NCBI GenBank assembly: GCA_027604185.1
Contig: JADGKB010000151.1
Span: forward strand, 1 to 27,181
Reading direction: 5' to 3'
DNA length: 27,181 bases
Origin: Boothiomyces macroporosus
Taxonomy: Eukaryota; Chytridiomycota; Chytridiomycetes; Rhizophydiales; Terramycetaceae
Every line of letters starts with the position of its first letter. Position 1 is the stretch's first letter. Of the stretch, positions 7,981 through 16,057 are shown piece after piece. The notes under the pieces were generated by a model. The model was not told where the DNA came from. It was given only the letters and a program-made list of their open reading frames with translations, and did not search any database. A program made the position numbers and the translations under genes.

Positions 7981-9020
7981 ATGACAAAGCTTACCGGAAT
8001 CACATATCAAGAACTGCGACAAACTGCTAATGATGCTGTCCCTCAAGATGCTCCAAAAGGCCAATTCTTTGATCAGGTAAACCAAGCTGTTCAACTGATG
8101 AATATTGTCCATCCACTAGAGTCATGGACTGCCAATTCCAGCTCCAAAGGAGTCCAGATTTCCAAATTATCCATTACCAACCTTGACCATCAGTTCTTTA
8201 GAGGTGATTTATTGGTAGAAAACAGATCCCTTTATGAATTCTTGTCTGCATTAACTACTATGGGTGTCAGAGGTAACTGGGACGGAAGATATGATGGCGG
8301 CAAGATGCTCAAGCGTATTTCCAACTCTGCTACGTTGGTTTTATCAGCACAAAAGGGCCAAATGTTTGTCGCTGGAAGAGAATTCGCCACTGTAAACCAT
8401 GTTCAGTACGTTGACGAAAACACTGTTGATTTGATTATTACCTCAGTTGAAGATGAAATTATTCCTCCGGTCGCCAGAGGAAAAGTCAGAGGTCATATTT
8501 TGCTCAATGGATGGAGAATTGAAAAGAAGGGCGATAACTTGCAGGTAGCTTATATCTGCCATGTCGATCCTAAGGGCATCCCAGTTGGTAATCTATCGCT
8601 AATCAAGCAATCTTTTCAATGGTTCAAGGTGAAACTGCAATGCAAGTTCTTTCAGTCGCAGACTACTTCAAGAAACACAGTGCCCAACCAGTTATCTTGA
8701 AACACCCAGAATATGCTCTTGGTGCAGATGTAGTATTAAAAGCTCACGATATGGGCACTGAAAAGAAAGTTGTATTGGAATACTCTGTATCAGAAAGCCA
8801 AGAAGCAAAGAAGGGCCGTGTTTGCTTGGCTCTTCCATCTACCTTTAAATCTGGATTCGAAATCAAGGCAAATGCTTGCGTCAGAGCAGCGTTAATCCCA
8901 GATAACGATTTATGGAAGAATATGAAAGCAGTTGAAATCTGGGTCGAGTCTGCTCCTGTTGATATTGTTGTTGAAATAACACCTGCCAAAGAGTTTCTCT
9001 TGAATGGAAATAAACTCTAA
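7981..9020 (+). CDS. START-domain lipid-binding protein with extra C-terminal domain
   Basis: Exons 7981-8587 and 8608-9020 join across a 20-nt intron (GTAATCTATCGCTAATCAAG, 8588-8607) to give 339 residues. The first ~220 residues look like a START (StAR-related lipid transfer) domain: WTANSSSKGVQISKL, the central FLSALTTMGVRGNWDGRYDGGK region, and VAYICHVDPKGIPVAIFSMV, whose last part is created by the splice. START domains bind sterols, phospholipids or ceramide in a deep pocket. Residues ~225-339 form a second, strand-rich region that I do not recognise. No signal peptide or membrane segment is seen, so it is probably cytosolic. It converges on allantoicase. Confidence 0.8.
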
Positions 9021-9157
9021 TTTTGTATCAGTATTATCTTTTACCTCCTAGTGAGATATGTATTGCCTGAATTGCAAGAAAGAGATTGGTGGGATCCACA
9101 AGATTACGAATCATCAAACTCTTTGGAGTACAAATTTATATTGATAATCAATGGCTT

Positions 9158-10261
9158 TTATAGTTTTGAATTTAAAGAAAACCAATCACCAAACACTCTT
9201 AATCTACTGATCCCGCCATCCGGGTACATGGTCAAGCGAATATAGGAAACATTAGAATTAGGCTCAACTTTGAATTCATGCTCGGCATGCGCTGTTAGCT
9301 TTACTCTCTTTAGTAATGGCTTCCATTGTTGAGAGTCTGTTGAGCATTCAATCATGCAGCTTTCAGGGTAGTTGCCCTTGTAGTGGTTAGTGTCCACAAT
9401 AACTTTTTTGATTGTTGCTTCATGTCCAAGCTTGATAATAGCCCAGTCTTTACCAACCATTTCAATCATTCCGTCGTTTCCAAGTTTGAACACTGGTGGA
9501 CGGTTGGGGTTTCTTGCAGTTTCCCATCCGTCGTGCATACCAGTGGAACGCGCAGTTGCTAATAGCCTCATTGGATTGCCGTAATGTGCATTTGACCACT
9601 TGATTGCCTTACCTCCGTATTGCAAACTGGCTACATCTATAATTTGTTTGGGCATTTTAGACCAATCAGGTAGCACTGTTCCATATACTCGTAATCTTGC
9701 TATTCCACCATCCGGATAAAGCTGTGTTAATCAATAATTACATTTAATCTCAAGTGAGTCCATCTTTTTTGATTTTGGATCTCCACCAAAGTATGTCTGG
9801 TTTCTGGGACACCAGGAGATAGTTTAGTTTGGCAAAGTGTAACCCAATCCTTGGTCAAGTTTCCAATCCTTTCAATTTCTTCTTTAGGTGCAGCAGATCC
9901 TCTTTTACTGACTCTCTTTAAATCCAATTCTCCGCAATAAGCTTGAATAGAGCAGCCAGGAACGTTATCTACATTAACAGTATTTACTCCCAGTAAACCA
10001 AGCAGTATCGATATCAAACCCTTTGATTTGACCAGGAAGTCCAAGCTGAATGATACACCAGTCGTGGCCAAGGGTTCGCTTCCTTCTGGTTTCCCACCCA
10101 TCCATTTCCTTTCCTTCAGGCGTATAAGTATTTGGATCCCAAACAGGCTCTTGGGGAGCAATAAGATTTTCACAAACAGCAAAGAAATCATCGGTGGCAA
10201 ACAAGATTCTTCCGCCATTATCAGCGCAGGCCAAGTCGGGATATTCTGCAGGATTAAACAT
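9158..10261 (-). CDS. allantoicase (allantoate amidinohydrolase)
   Basis: Three exons, 10261-9988, 9968-9742 and 9721-9158, separated by introns of 19 nt (9987-9969) and 20 nt (9741-9722), give 354 residues, the usual length for the family. The protein shows the internal duplication typical of allantoicase. GGRILFATDDFFA and DGWETRRKR...DWCIIQLG in the first half are mirrored by GGKAIKWSNAHYG and DGWETARNP...DWAIIKLG in the second. The enzyme hydrolyses allantoate to ureidoglycolate and urea in purine degradation. The ATG at 10261 starts two dozen residues before the first conserved block. It diverges from 5-hydroxyisourate hydrolase, an earlier step of the same pathway, across 69 bp. Confidence 0.94.
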
Positions 10262-10330
10262 AAAGATTTTTCTGTTTGGTTCCTTTTAAATTGCGGCGAG
10301 TCAGGGGAACTCCGTGCCCGCATTTTTTTG
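10262..10330. promoter_or_regulatory. 69-bp shared promoter of two uricolytic genes
   Basis: The whole region between the divergent start codons of allantoicase (10261) and 5-hydroxyisourate hydrolase (10331) is 69 bp, so both genes very likely share control elements. It contains TGACTC on the minus strand (bZIP/Gcn4-like core) directly next to AGGGG (stress-response-element-like), in the stretch GAGTCAGGGGAA, and a T7 run just before 10331. There is no GATAA motif, the usual nitrogen-catabolite site in yeasts. The factor assignments are inference from short motifs. Confidence 0.55.
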
Positions 10331-10734
10331 ATGGAAAGGCTTGCGAATATTGCAAATCACTTAATGAAGTCGCACATTACCACACACGTATTGGATACCA
10401 GCAACGGAGTCGCTGCTGAAAATGTTTCAATCTCGCTGTATCGGTTCGATACAGAGTGGCAGCTACAGGGTAGTGGAAAGACAAACAGCGATGGAAGAAT
10501 TCAAACTTTGCTGTTGGAAAACGGTCAACCAAAACCACTTCAGAAAGGACTGTACAAGCTGACATTTGATATTAAAGGGTACTATGCCAAGTACAATGTG
10601 GAACCGTTCTTTCCAATGGCAGAGGTAGAATATAGCTAAAGTAGGTTGTATTCCAAGTAAGCGACCTTGATCGCCATTACCACGTTCCTCTGGTGATCAC
10701 TCCATTTGCATACAACACCTATCGCGGGACTTGA
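10331..10734 (+). CDS. 5-hydroxyisourate hydrolase (transthyretin-like) with PTS2
   Basis: Exons 10331-10624 and 10645-10734 join across a 20-nt intron (GTAGAATATAGCTAAAGTAG) into 127 residues. The family marks are THVLDTSNG, SLYRFD, GSGKTNSDGRI, the splice-created AEVVFQV, HYHVPL and the C-terminal YRGT (consensus Y-R-G-S/T), which is part of the active site. It hydrolyses 5-hydroxyisourate from urate oxidase to OHCU, on the way to allantoin. The start at 10331 gives MERLANIANHLMK, where RLANIANHL fits the peroxisomal PTS2 consensus (R-L-x5-H-L), so the enzyme is predicted to be peroxisomal. Without the splice the last conserved strand and the catalytic tail would be missing. Confidence 0.95.
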
Positions 10735-10745
10735 ATATTTTTGTA

Positions 10746-11880
10746 ATGAGAATAGAATCTCTAGGAAATAAAAACCTTGATGACTTGCCCTTTGAAATAC
10801 AATTAAAGATTTTCCAGTTGCTGGATTTCAAGTCCTTTTTGCAATTAATCAAGACAAGCCAGTATTACCATCAATTCAAATACAATAGTAGAGTATGGAA
10901 GTATTTCAGTTTTTGTCGTTACAATACCACAGGAGACTATGAGTACTTTAAGAATAGATTCCTCAGCAACTTGAATTTCTTTAGAGAGCGGTATATGGTG
11001 GCCACTCTTCCATTCCATTCTGATATAGTACTGGCGGTACACTGCATTGGTCAAATTGGATACAGCGGAGGTAGAGATGGAACATGTGCAGTATTTAACA
11101 TCAAAACTGCGACATTGATCAAGCAATTCAAAGCGCACAAGTTTGGGCTGTCTTGCTTTGAACAGTGCAATTCTGATCTAGTTACCGCTGGATGGGATGG
11201 GAAAGCCATCATATGGACAATCAATCTGCAAACGGATCAGATTCAAAGTAGAGTATTCAATAATCAGCAGCCAGTGATTTGTGTAAAGATACACGGGAAT
11301 AAAATGGCTTGTGGGTTGGAAAATGGAGTTCGTATATGGGACTTTGATGATAATAGTTTTACAGAAATGGATACTGGACTAGTAACTTGTATAGATTATT
11401 CCAACGAATTTGTCTATGGCAAAAGCAATATGATCAAAGACGTGAAGAATGAGTATTATTTTAATGCAAAGGTAATTAGTAATAAGACAGGTAAATGGAA
11501 ATACAACTAGGTGTCTGCAATGAAAATTAAAGACAGAATTCATGTCGGGACTGAAGGTATTTTAAATTAACAAGATGGCTATTTGCATATACTTACCTAC
11601 GATTTTCAAGTTCTGATGGCCATTCAAATGCATTCAGATGGAATCAGAAATATTAGCATCAATCATAATATTGTCACAGCTAGCTACGACCAAACTATTG
11701 GTATCTATAACCAAAGAAAAACGTTGTGGAAAGGACATAAAGGAGACGTGAATGGTGTTTACTGTGGAGATACTTTTGTTTTGTCTTGTTCAGGTAAGAG
11801 GTACTAATGCAGATGATCAAACAGTAAAGATATGGAATTGCTCTGAAAGCGATTTATCAAACAACAACCTTTTCTCATAG
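10746..11880 (+). CDS. F-box/WD40-repeat protein
   Basis: Four exons: 10746-11471, 11511-11556, 11575-11793 and 11813-11880. The introns are 39 nt (see separate entry), 18 nt (GTATTTTAAATTAACAAG) and 19 nt (GTAAGAGGTACTAATGCAG). The product is 352 residues. An F-box at about residues 10-55 (LDDLPFEIQLKIFQLL...VWKYF) is followed by about six or seven WD40 blades (for example SGGRDGTCAVFN, TAGWDGKAIIWT, TASYDQTIGIYN, and the splice-built SCSDDQTVKIWN). Such proteins act as substrate receptors of SCF ubiquitin ligases; the substrate is unknown. The ATG lies only 11 bp after the stop of the preceding gene on the same strand. The C-terminus ends soon after the last blade. Confidence 0.9.
11472..11510 (+). 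other. 39-nt intron made of two abutting minimal introns
   Basis: The conserved frame needs exactly 39 nt removed between ...FNAK and VSAMKIKD.... The segment divides into GTAATTAGTAATAAGACAG (11472-11490, 19 nt) followed directly by GTAAATGGAAATACAACTAG (11491-11510, 20 nt). Each half alone has the form of an intron of this genome. Removing either half alone leads to a premature stop. It could be one longer intron, or two introns with a zero-length exon between them and a recursive AG|GT junction. Confidence 0.7.
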
Positions 11881-11929
11881 ATTCGAATTGTAAAACTGTA
11901 AATATAAAGTCAAAGTTTCGCGTTTTTCA

Positions 11930-12246
11930 ATGCTTCGAGGATTAATTCTGATTGCGGTGTGCAAATGTACAAGTAATGCCAGTTAATATAGGCTATCTAT
12001 ACAGTCCAATTGGTATTGCAATGTCATCCACCGGTACTTTGCAATTGATAATGTCACTGTGCAACAAGTTGGATAATCAACTTTTACAGTGATGGCAATT
12101 GTCAAAATAGTATTGGTACTTCCAATAGCTATCCACTTGATACTTGTTCTGTAGTTGGAGATGTGTATCAGATTGGGCCGCTAGTTACTAGGGTGAATGG
12201 ATATGTTGGACGAGGCACAGCGCTGACCTTAAATTTGGGAGGATAA
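11930..12246 (+). pseudogene. probable broken gene for a small secreted protein
   Basis: The ATG at 11930 begins a signal-peptide-like MLRGLILIAVCKC, followed by an intron-like GTAATGCCAGTTAATATAG (19 nt, 11967-11985). The last part, in a different frame, is a good secreted-protein C-terminus with paired cysteines: INFYSDGNCQNSIGTSNSY, DTCSVVGDVY, ending at the TAA at 12244-12246. Between them a third frame also looks coding (SNWYCNVIHRYFAIDNV). No combination of minimal introns joins the three without a shift, so I read it as a gene with about two small indels. It could instead be a real gene with atypical introns, or it could contain sequence errors. AATAAA follows at 12273-12278. Confidence 0.4.
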
Positions 12247-12498
12247 TCAGCTTATTGAAAAATCAGGATTTTAATAAAGCCTCCGATGTTTTAATAATTA
12301 TCGTTCCTAAGATAATCTTATTCAAAGTTTGGGTATGTACACGAATTTGAGTCGTATTGAACCACTGGCGGGGAATTCTGAATTTCTTTTGGTACTCGTG
12401 ATGATAACCAAGTAGCTTGGTATCCTCTCAAGGTATCCAAGTCTAAAGGTGCGATTGAAACACAAAAACAATGGACGTCATTATTTGTATTTTCAAAA
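12247..12498. promoter_or_regulatory. upstream region of the calmodulin-like gene
   Basis: The region contains a perfect 6-bp inverted repeat, ACCAAG-TAG-CTTGGT, at 12407-12421 and a CRE-like GACGTCA at 12474-12480. An upstream ATG at 12471, out of frame with the main ATG at 12499, would open a short uORF of about 25 codons overlapping the gene start, if transcription begins before it. These are short motifs; any role is inference. Confidence 0.3.
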
Positions 12499-12954
12499 AT
12501 GGAAGCTCTGTCAGCACAGCAACTAGAGGATTACAAAGCAGCATTTGAATTATTCGATAGGGATATGGATGGAACCATCACTTCTAAAGAAATGGCAACA
12601 GCTTTGCGTCACCTTGGGCAGAATCCAACCGAAGCAGAGCTGCAGGAGCTGTTGGCTGAATTAGACCAAGATGGAAACGGAACGATAGAATTCGAAGAAT
12701 TAATGGCATTAATAGTGAAAAATGAAGGAAATGCCCAGCAAGATATCGACACTGAAATTAAGGAAATATTCACACTTCTAGATCGGGACAACTCTGGCTT
12801 TATATCCATACAAGATCTGAAAGCAGTCGCGATTAGTAGCGGAATGAAACTCTCAGAGACGGAGATCGAGAACATGATTCTCGAGGCAGATAACGACGGG
12901 GACGGACAAATATCGTTGGAAGAGTTTTATGAAATAGTGGTAAGCATTAACTAA
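12499..12954 (+). CDS. calmodulin-like protein with four EF hands
   Basis: A 151-residue intronless protein with four EF-hand loops at residues 20-31 (DRDMDGTITSKE), 56-67 (DQDGNGTIEFEE), 95-106 (DRDNSGFISIQD) and 131-142 (DNDGDGQISLEE). The layout and length match calmodulin and troponin C, but the sequence diverges from canonical calmodulin; for instance it has VAISSGMKLSETEIENM where calmodulin has a highly conserved helix. The third loop ends in Asp instead of the usual Glu at position 12, which normally weakens Ca2+ affinity or shifts it towards Mg2+. It is probably a specialised Ca2+ sensor or myosin light-chain-like protein, not the main calmodulin. Confidence 0.9.
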   Translation: MEALSAQQLEDYKAAFELFDRDMDGTITSKEMATALRHLGQNPTEAELQELLAELDQDGNGTIEFEELMALIVKNEGNAQQDIDTEIKEIFTLLDRDNSGFISIQDLKAVAISSGMKLSETEIENMILEADNDGDGQISLEEFYEIVVSIN

Positions 12955-13073
12955 TTAGAAACCGGCACTGATGGGCGGAGGAGAAACAGAAGGCGATGAT
13001 GATGTTGCTGACGATGATATCGTGGAACGACCAGCTCGAAATTGAAAATAAAAAAGTTTTCGCATCTGGTAAT

Positions 13074-14474
13074 ATGTCTACAATTAATTTCCTAATTGGA
13101 GTATCAGTAGCTTTAACTTCATCCTGCTTATCCTCACTTGGCGTAAACCTACAAGCATCTGCGCTTCAGAAAGAACGATTGCTAAACACGTTATCGGAGC
13201 AGGATCCAGCCATTTTCGATGAGGAATGGTCTGAATCAGAGATATTACCGGAACAATCAGAGCCAGAAGAAATCACAGTGCGAACATTCTTTGCAATGCT
13301 ATTTTCGAATTCGCGACGGAATGAAGAGAGCTGGAAAAGGCTTTGGTTCAAGACACAGTGGTATCTTGGCTTTGGCATGGTAATTCATATTAATTCAGTA
13401 CCTATTTTGTCAAATGTTTGGGTCAGTGATAGCTCTTGGTTTCATATCTCCAATGATTTTCGCGCCTTTTGGATCAATTGGATTGATATTCAATATCTTA
13501 TTCTCCTCAGTATTTCTAGGAACCCGAATTACTTTTCATGACATGTTGGGGACAGGGTTGATTGTTGTCGGATGTGCAGTTGTTTCTACATTTGGAACAA
13601 TGATACCAGAAACTAGACAGAACGTGGACGATTTGATTAAAATGTTTACAAAGCCGGCTGTGATTGCCTACTTTTCCGTTCAAGTATTTGTTGTCTTGCT
13701 TCTCGCGTTTCTGATCAAATACCTAGAGTACAATCTCAATTCGTTAAAGGATGCACTTATACATCGTACAGTGTCAAGGAGGAGCAGTCAAAGATCTTAT
13801 TCGGCCGATGGATCTGGAAGATTTTCAGGAACAAGATCTAGACCACCAATATTGGAATTCATTGATCCAGCCGTTCCAATTACTCCCTTGGTTGACTCGC
13901 CAATGGAAGAAAGAATTCCTAGAACTGTATCAGTAGGCTCGTTGGTTCGTTTTTCAGAAAATGTTGTAATAGATTCCGAAACGTTGCCACTACTTCGCAC
14001 CAGTACTACAATGTCAATACGATCAACAAAACGCAAGAATATGAGTGCGCTGGTAGGTGTGTTGTATGCGATTGCAGGAGGAATGATTGCTTCTGATACG
14101 CTGACATTGACAAAAAGCGGGTATGGGGAAAATTAACAATAGAGTAGAAATATTGATTACATCCCTCTTTGATTCAACCAACCAGTTTCATGGGCTGTTT
14201 TCCCTGATTCTGCTTGTCTTGTTAATAATCACGGCTGTACTTCAAGTAATTTTTTACTTACTAGGTATACTCGTTAAACTCTGCTTTGAAATATGAGCTG
14301 CCAGTGATAATTCTGCCAATCTTCTTTACCTTGTTTACCGTTCTATCACTCGCAAACACCATGGTTTGTATCGATGCATTTTCAGTCGTAGATCCGCTGG
14401 CAATATTGAGTTTGTGCGGCGGAATGTGCTTGATTATTGGCGGCGTTTATCTACTAACGAAAAGTGGAAACTAG
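13074..14474 (+). CDS. NIPA-type magnesium transporter
   Basis: Four exons, 13074-13379, 13399-14120, 14143-14245 and 14265-14474, with introns of 19, 22 and 19 nt, give 446 residues. Signature parts of the NIPA/DMT-fold Mg2+ transporter family are MFGSVIALGFISPMIFAPFGSIGLIFN, DMLGTGLIVVGC, GGMIASDTLTLTKS-VEILI and the final helices SALKYELPVIILPIFFTLFT and LCGGMCLIIGGVYLL. About nine membrane helices are expected. Two loops are unusually long: about 70 acidic residues after helix 1 (Glu/Ser-rich, residues ~35-95), and about 100 Ser/Arg-rich residues around 215-320 that look like a regulatory phosphorylation region. I place the start at 13074, where the first helix begins as in relatives; a longer start at 12996 lacks similarity. 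Confidence 0.88.
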
Positions 14475-14520
14475 TGTAAATATAATCTTGTGTACTTTTG
14501 TTAGAATGAATGAATCTAGT

Positions 14521-15633
14521 TTATTTTGCTAATGCGAACCCCACCCTGTTGTTTCCAAGGTCAAAAACAGAGTAGTACTTTCTCAAGAATACATCACCAA
14601 CAATCCATAGAGGGCCAGCTGGTGCAGGAATATCAATTCCGCTGAAACCAGAAATGCATGATCCACTAACATTCAAAACGTAGTCTGATCCAGCCAAAGT
14701 GAATGCATTTCCACCCAAGTGTAAAGTCAGGACAGGCAAGCTAGGAATTTTGCTGCAATCGATAGTATACGCACCATTGGAGCTAGCAGTAGCACCAATT
14801 GCGTTATTAATTGCGGCAGCTTCAGCAGTTGGGAGGGCAATCAACGAAGTGCCAGTGTCAATAGCAGCTCTGGTGGTGTTGAAAGAGACTCCAGTATTTC
14901 CTAAGCTTACATCAGATAATGCAACTTCCCAGTAAGCCTGACGGGTAACAGGAGCATATACGATATCACCAGTGTAGTGGTTTGGATCAATGCTTCCAAA
15001 GGTAATGGCACCACCGGTTGATGAAGATTGGTCTGCCAAATATACACCAAACAGTGGTTGGGCAACTAATCCGTCTGCTACCATGTTGTAGAAAGGTGGA
15101 GCAATTCCGTTAACAGCAATTCTTTGGTAAGCCAATCCAAGAATACCGTCAAACTTGGCAACTGTAAATGCAGTGCCGGGTTCCTTGATTGACTCGGCAA
15201 ATAATTGGTTCTTGATTGCCAAACCTCCAACAGAAACGGTATCTTGGTCAATGGTACCAGTTAATGATCCCGAGCCGTATTGAATAGAGAAGGCAGTTCC
15301 ATTCTTTACGAAAGTGGAGGATTTGGAGGAGTGATAAGTGGTGTGGAGCCAGCATGGAATATCATAGCATCCAGAGCCAGGAACCCACAGGTTCGAGGAA
15401 CCAGTGTCGAATACTACCTTGAAAGTCACTGGTGGAGTTCCAATTGCAACTTCACCATAGTATTGCGCATTCAAGTAGTTTGATAACGGGACATTTGCAG
15501 TTGAAGCTGATTTAATCAGTTCGTTGTGGCTCTTCAAGTGGTCAAAGTAAGCAGACAAAGATTCAACAGTGTGAGGTACATGAACCAAAGGCACAGTGAA
15601 GGCTTGAACAGCAGAAGCGAGTATCGAAAGCAT
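14521..15633 (-). CDS. pepsin-family aspartic protease (saccharopepsin-like)
   Basis: An intronless 370-residue A1-family protease. A short signal peptide (residues 1 to about 11, LSILASAVQA) and a propeptide of about 40 residues precede the mature enzyme, which starts near PLSNYLNAQYYGEVAIGTPP. The catalytic aspartates are D76 in FDTGSSNLW and D259 in IDTGTSL, and the flap tyrosine is Y119 in QYGSGSLTG. C-terminal PLWIVGDVFLRKYYSVFDLG...VGFA is classic. The length and motifs fit vacuolar proteinase A or a secreted relative; there is no GPI signal. Disulfide cysteines are present at CYDIPC, DC and SC. It converges on the NIPA gene with 46 bp between stops. Confidence 0.95.
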   Translation of the reverse strand: MLSILASAVQAFTVPLVHVPHTVESLSAYFDHLKSHNELIKSASTANVPLSNYLNAQYYGEVAIGTPPVTFKVVFDTGSSNLWVPGSGCYDIPCWLHTTYHSSKSSTFVKNGTAFSIQYGSGSLTGTIDQDTVSVGGLAIKNQLFAESIKEPGTAFTVAKFDGILGLAYQRIAVNGIAPPFYNMVADGLVAQPLFGVYLADQSSSTGGAITFGSIDPNHYTGDIVYAPVTRQAYWEVALSDVSLGNTGVSFNTTRAAIDTGTSLIALPTAEAAAINNAIGATASSNGAYTIDCSKIPSLPVLTLHLGGNAFTLAGSDYVLNVSGSCISGFSGIDIPAPAGPLWIVGDVFLRKYYSVFDLGNNRVGFALAK

Positions 15634-16057
15634 CTGTAAAGCTACCCCACACCTGGCTATTTATACCATTGAGGAACGAGTAAAGTGATGGAACACAGAC
15701 AACATGCTTATTCAGTTTGACTGGGGTAAGAACGCGTGGTTACGATTTCCTTTTTAATACCTATATCGGGCCAAGAAAAAGATGCTCACGGATAATTGAA
15801 ATACTAAAATCGTAGGTGTGCGCAACAACTCTATTGAGATGAACATAAGTTTGGCAATCTTATCAATCGTTCTGATTCCTAGCCCAAGATATGTATTGGG
15901 AAAAGTACATCAGCAGAGTAATAGATTCACATGATTAGGTAGCACCTGCATTAAATTACCCCACTCAAACCTTTAAAGAGAAATTCTTTGTAAATTGACT
16001 GCAACACCAACTAAAACAACGCACTTTAAATATCCAAGCATTCTATTTGGCCTTTTA
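15634..16057. other. intergenic region between protease start and GT61-like gene end
   Basis: Apart from the protease TATA box near its left edge, I see no coding frame, RNA gene or clear repeat in these 424 bp. The right part is the 3' flank of the GT61-like gene. Confidence 0.5.
15657..15665 (-). promoter_or_regulatory. TATA box of the aspartic protease gene
   Basis: On the minus strand the sequence reads GGTATAAATAGCC, a near-perfect TATA box. It ends only 24 bp before the start codon at 15633. With the usual 25-30 bp from TATA to transcription start, the 5' leader would be almost absent. Confidence 0.6.

Noticed and set aside
8588..8640. Frameshift or programmed frameshifting in the START gene
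   Set aside because: The frame change is exactly repaired by removing a 20-nt GT-AG segment of the same type as in seven other genes, so splicing explains it better.
10028..10330. Extension of the HIU hydrolase frame upstream of 10331
   Set aside because: It is antisense to allantoicase exon 1 and shows no transthyretin-like sequence.
11472..11486. A 15-nt intron GTAATTAGTAATAAG in the F-box/WD40 gene
   Set aside because: Removing 15 nt leaves the frame running into TAG at 11508-11510, and combining it with the following 20-nt unit breaks the frame; only the full 39 nt works.
14699..14935. Antisense frames within the protease and other genes
   Set aside because: These are shadows of strongly coding regions, with no family likeness or independent start context.
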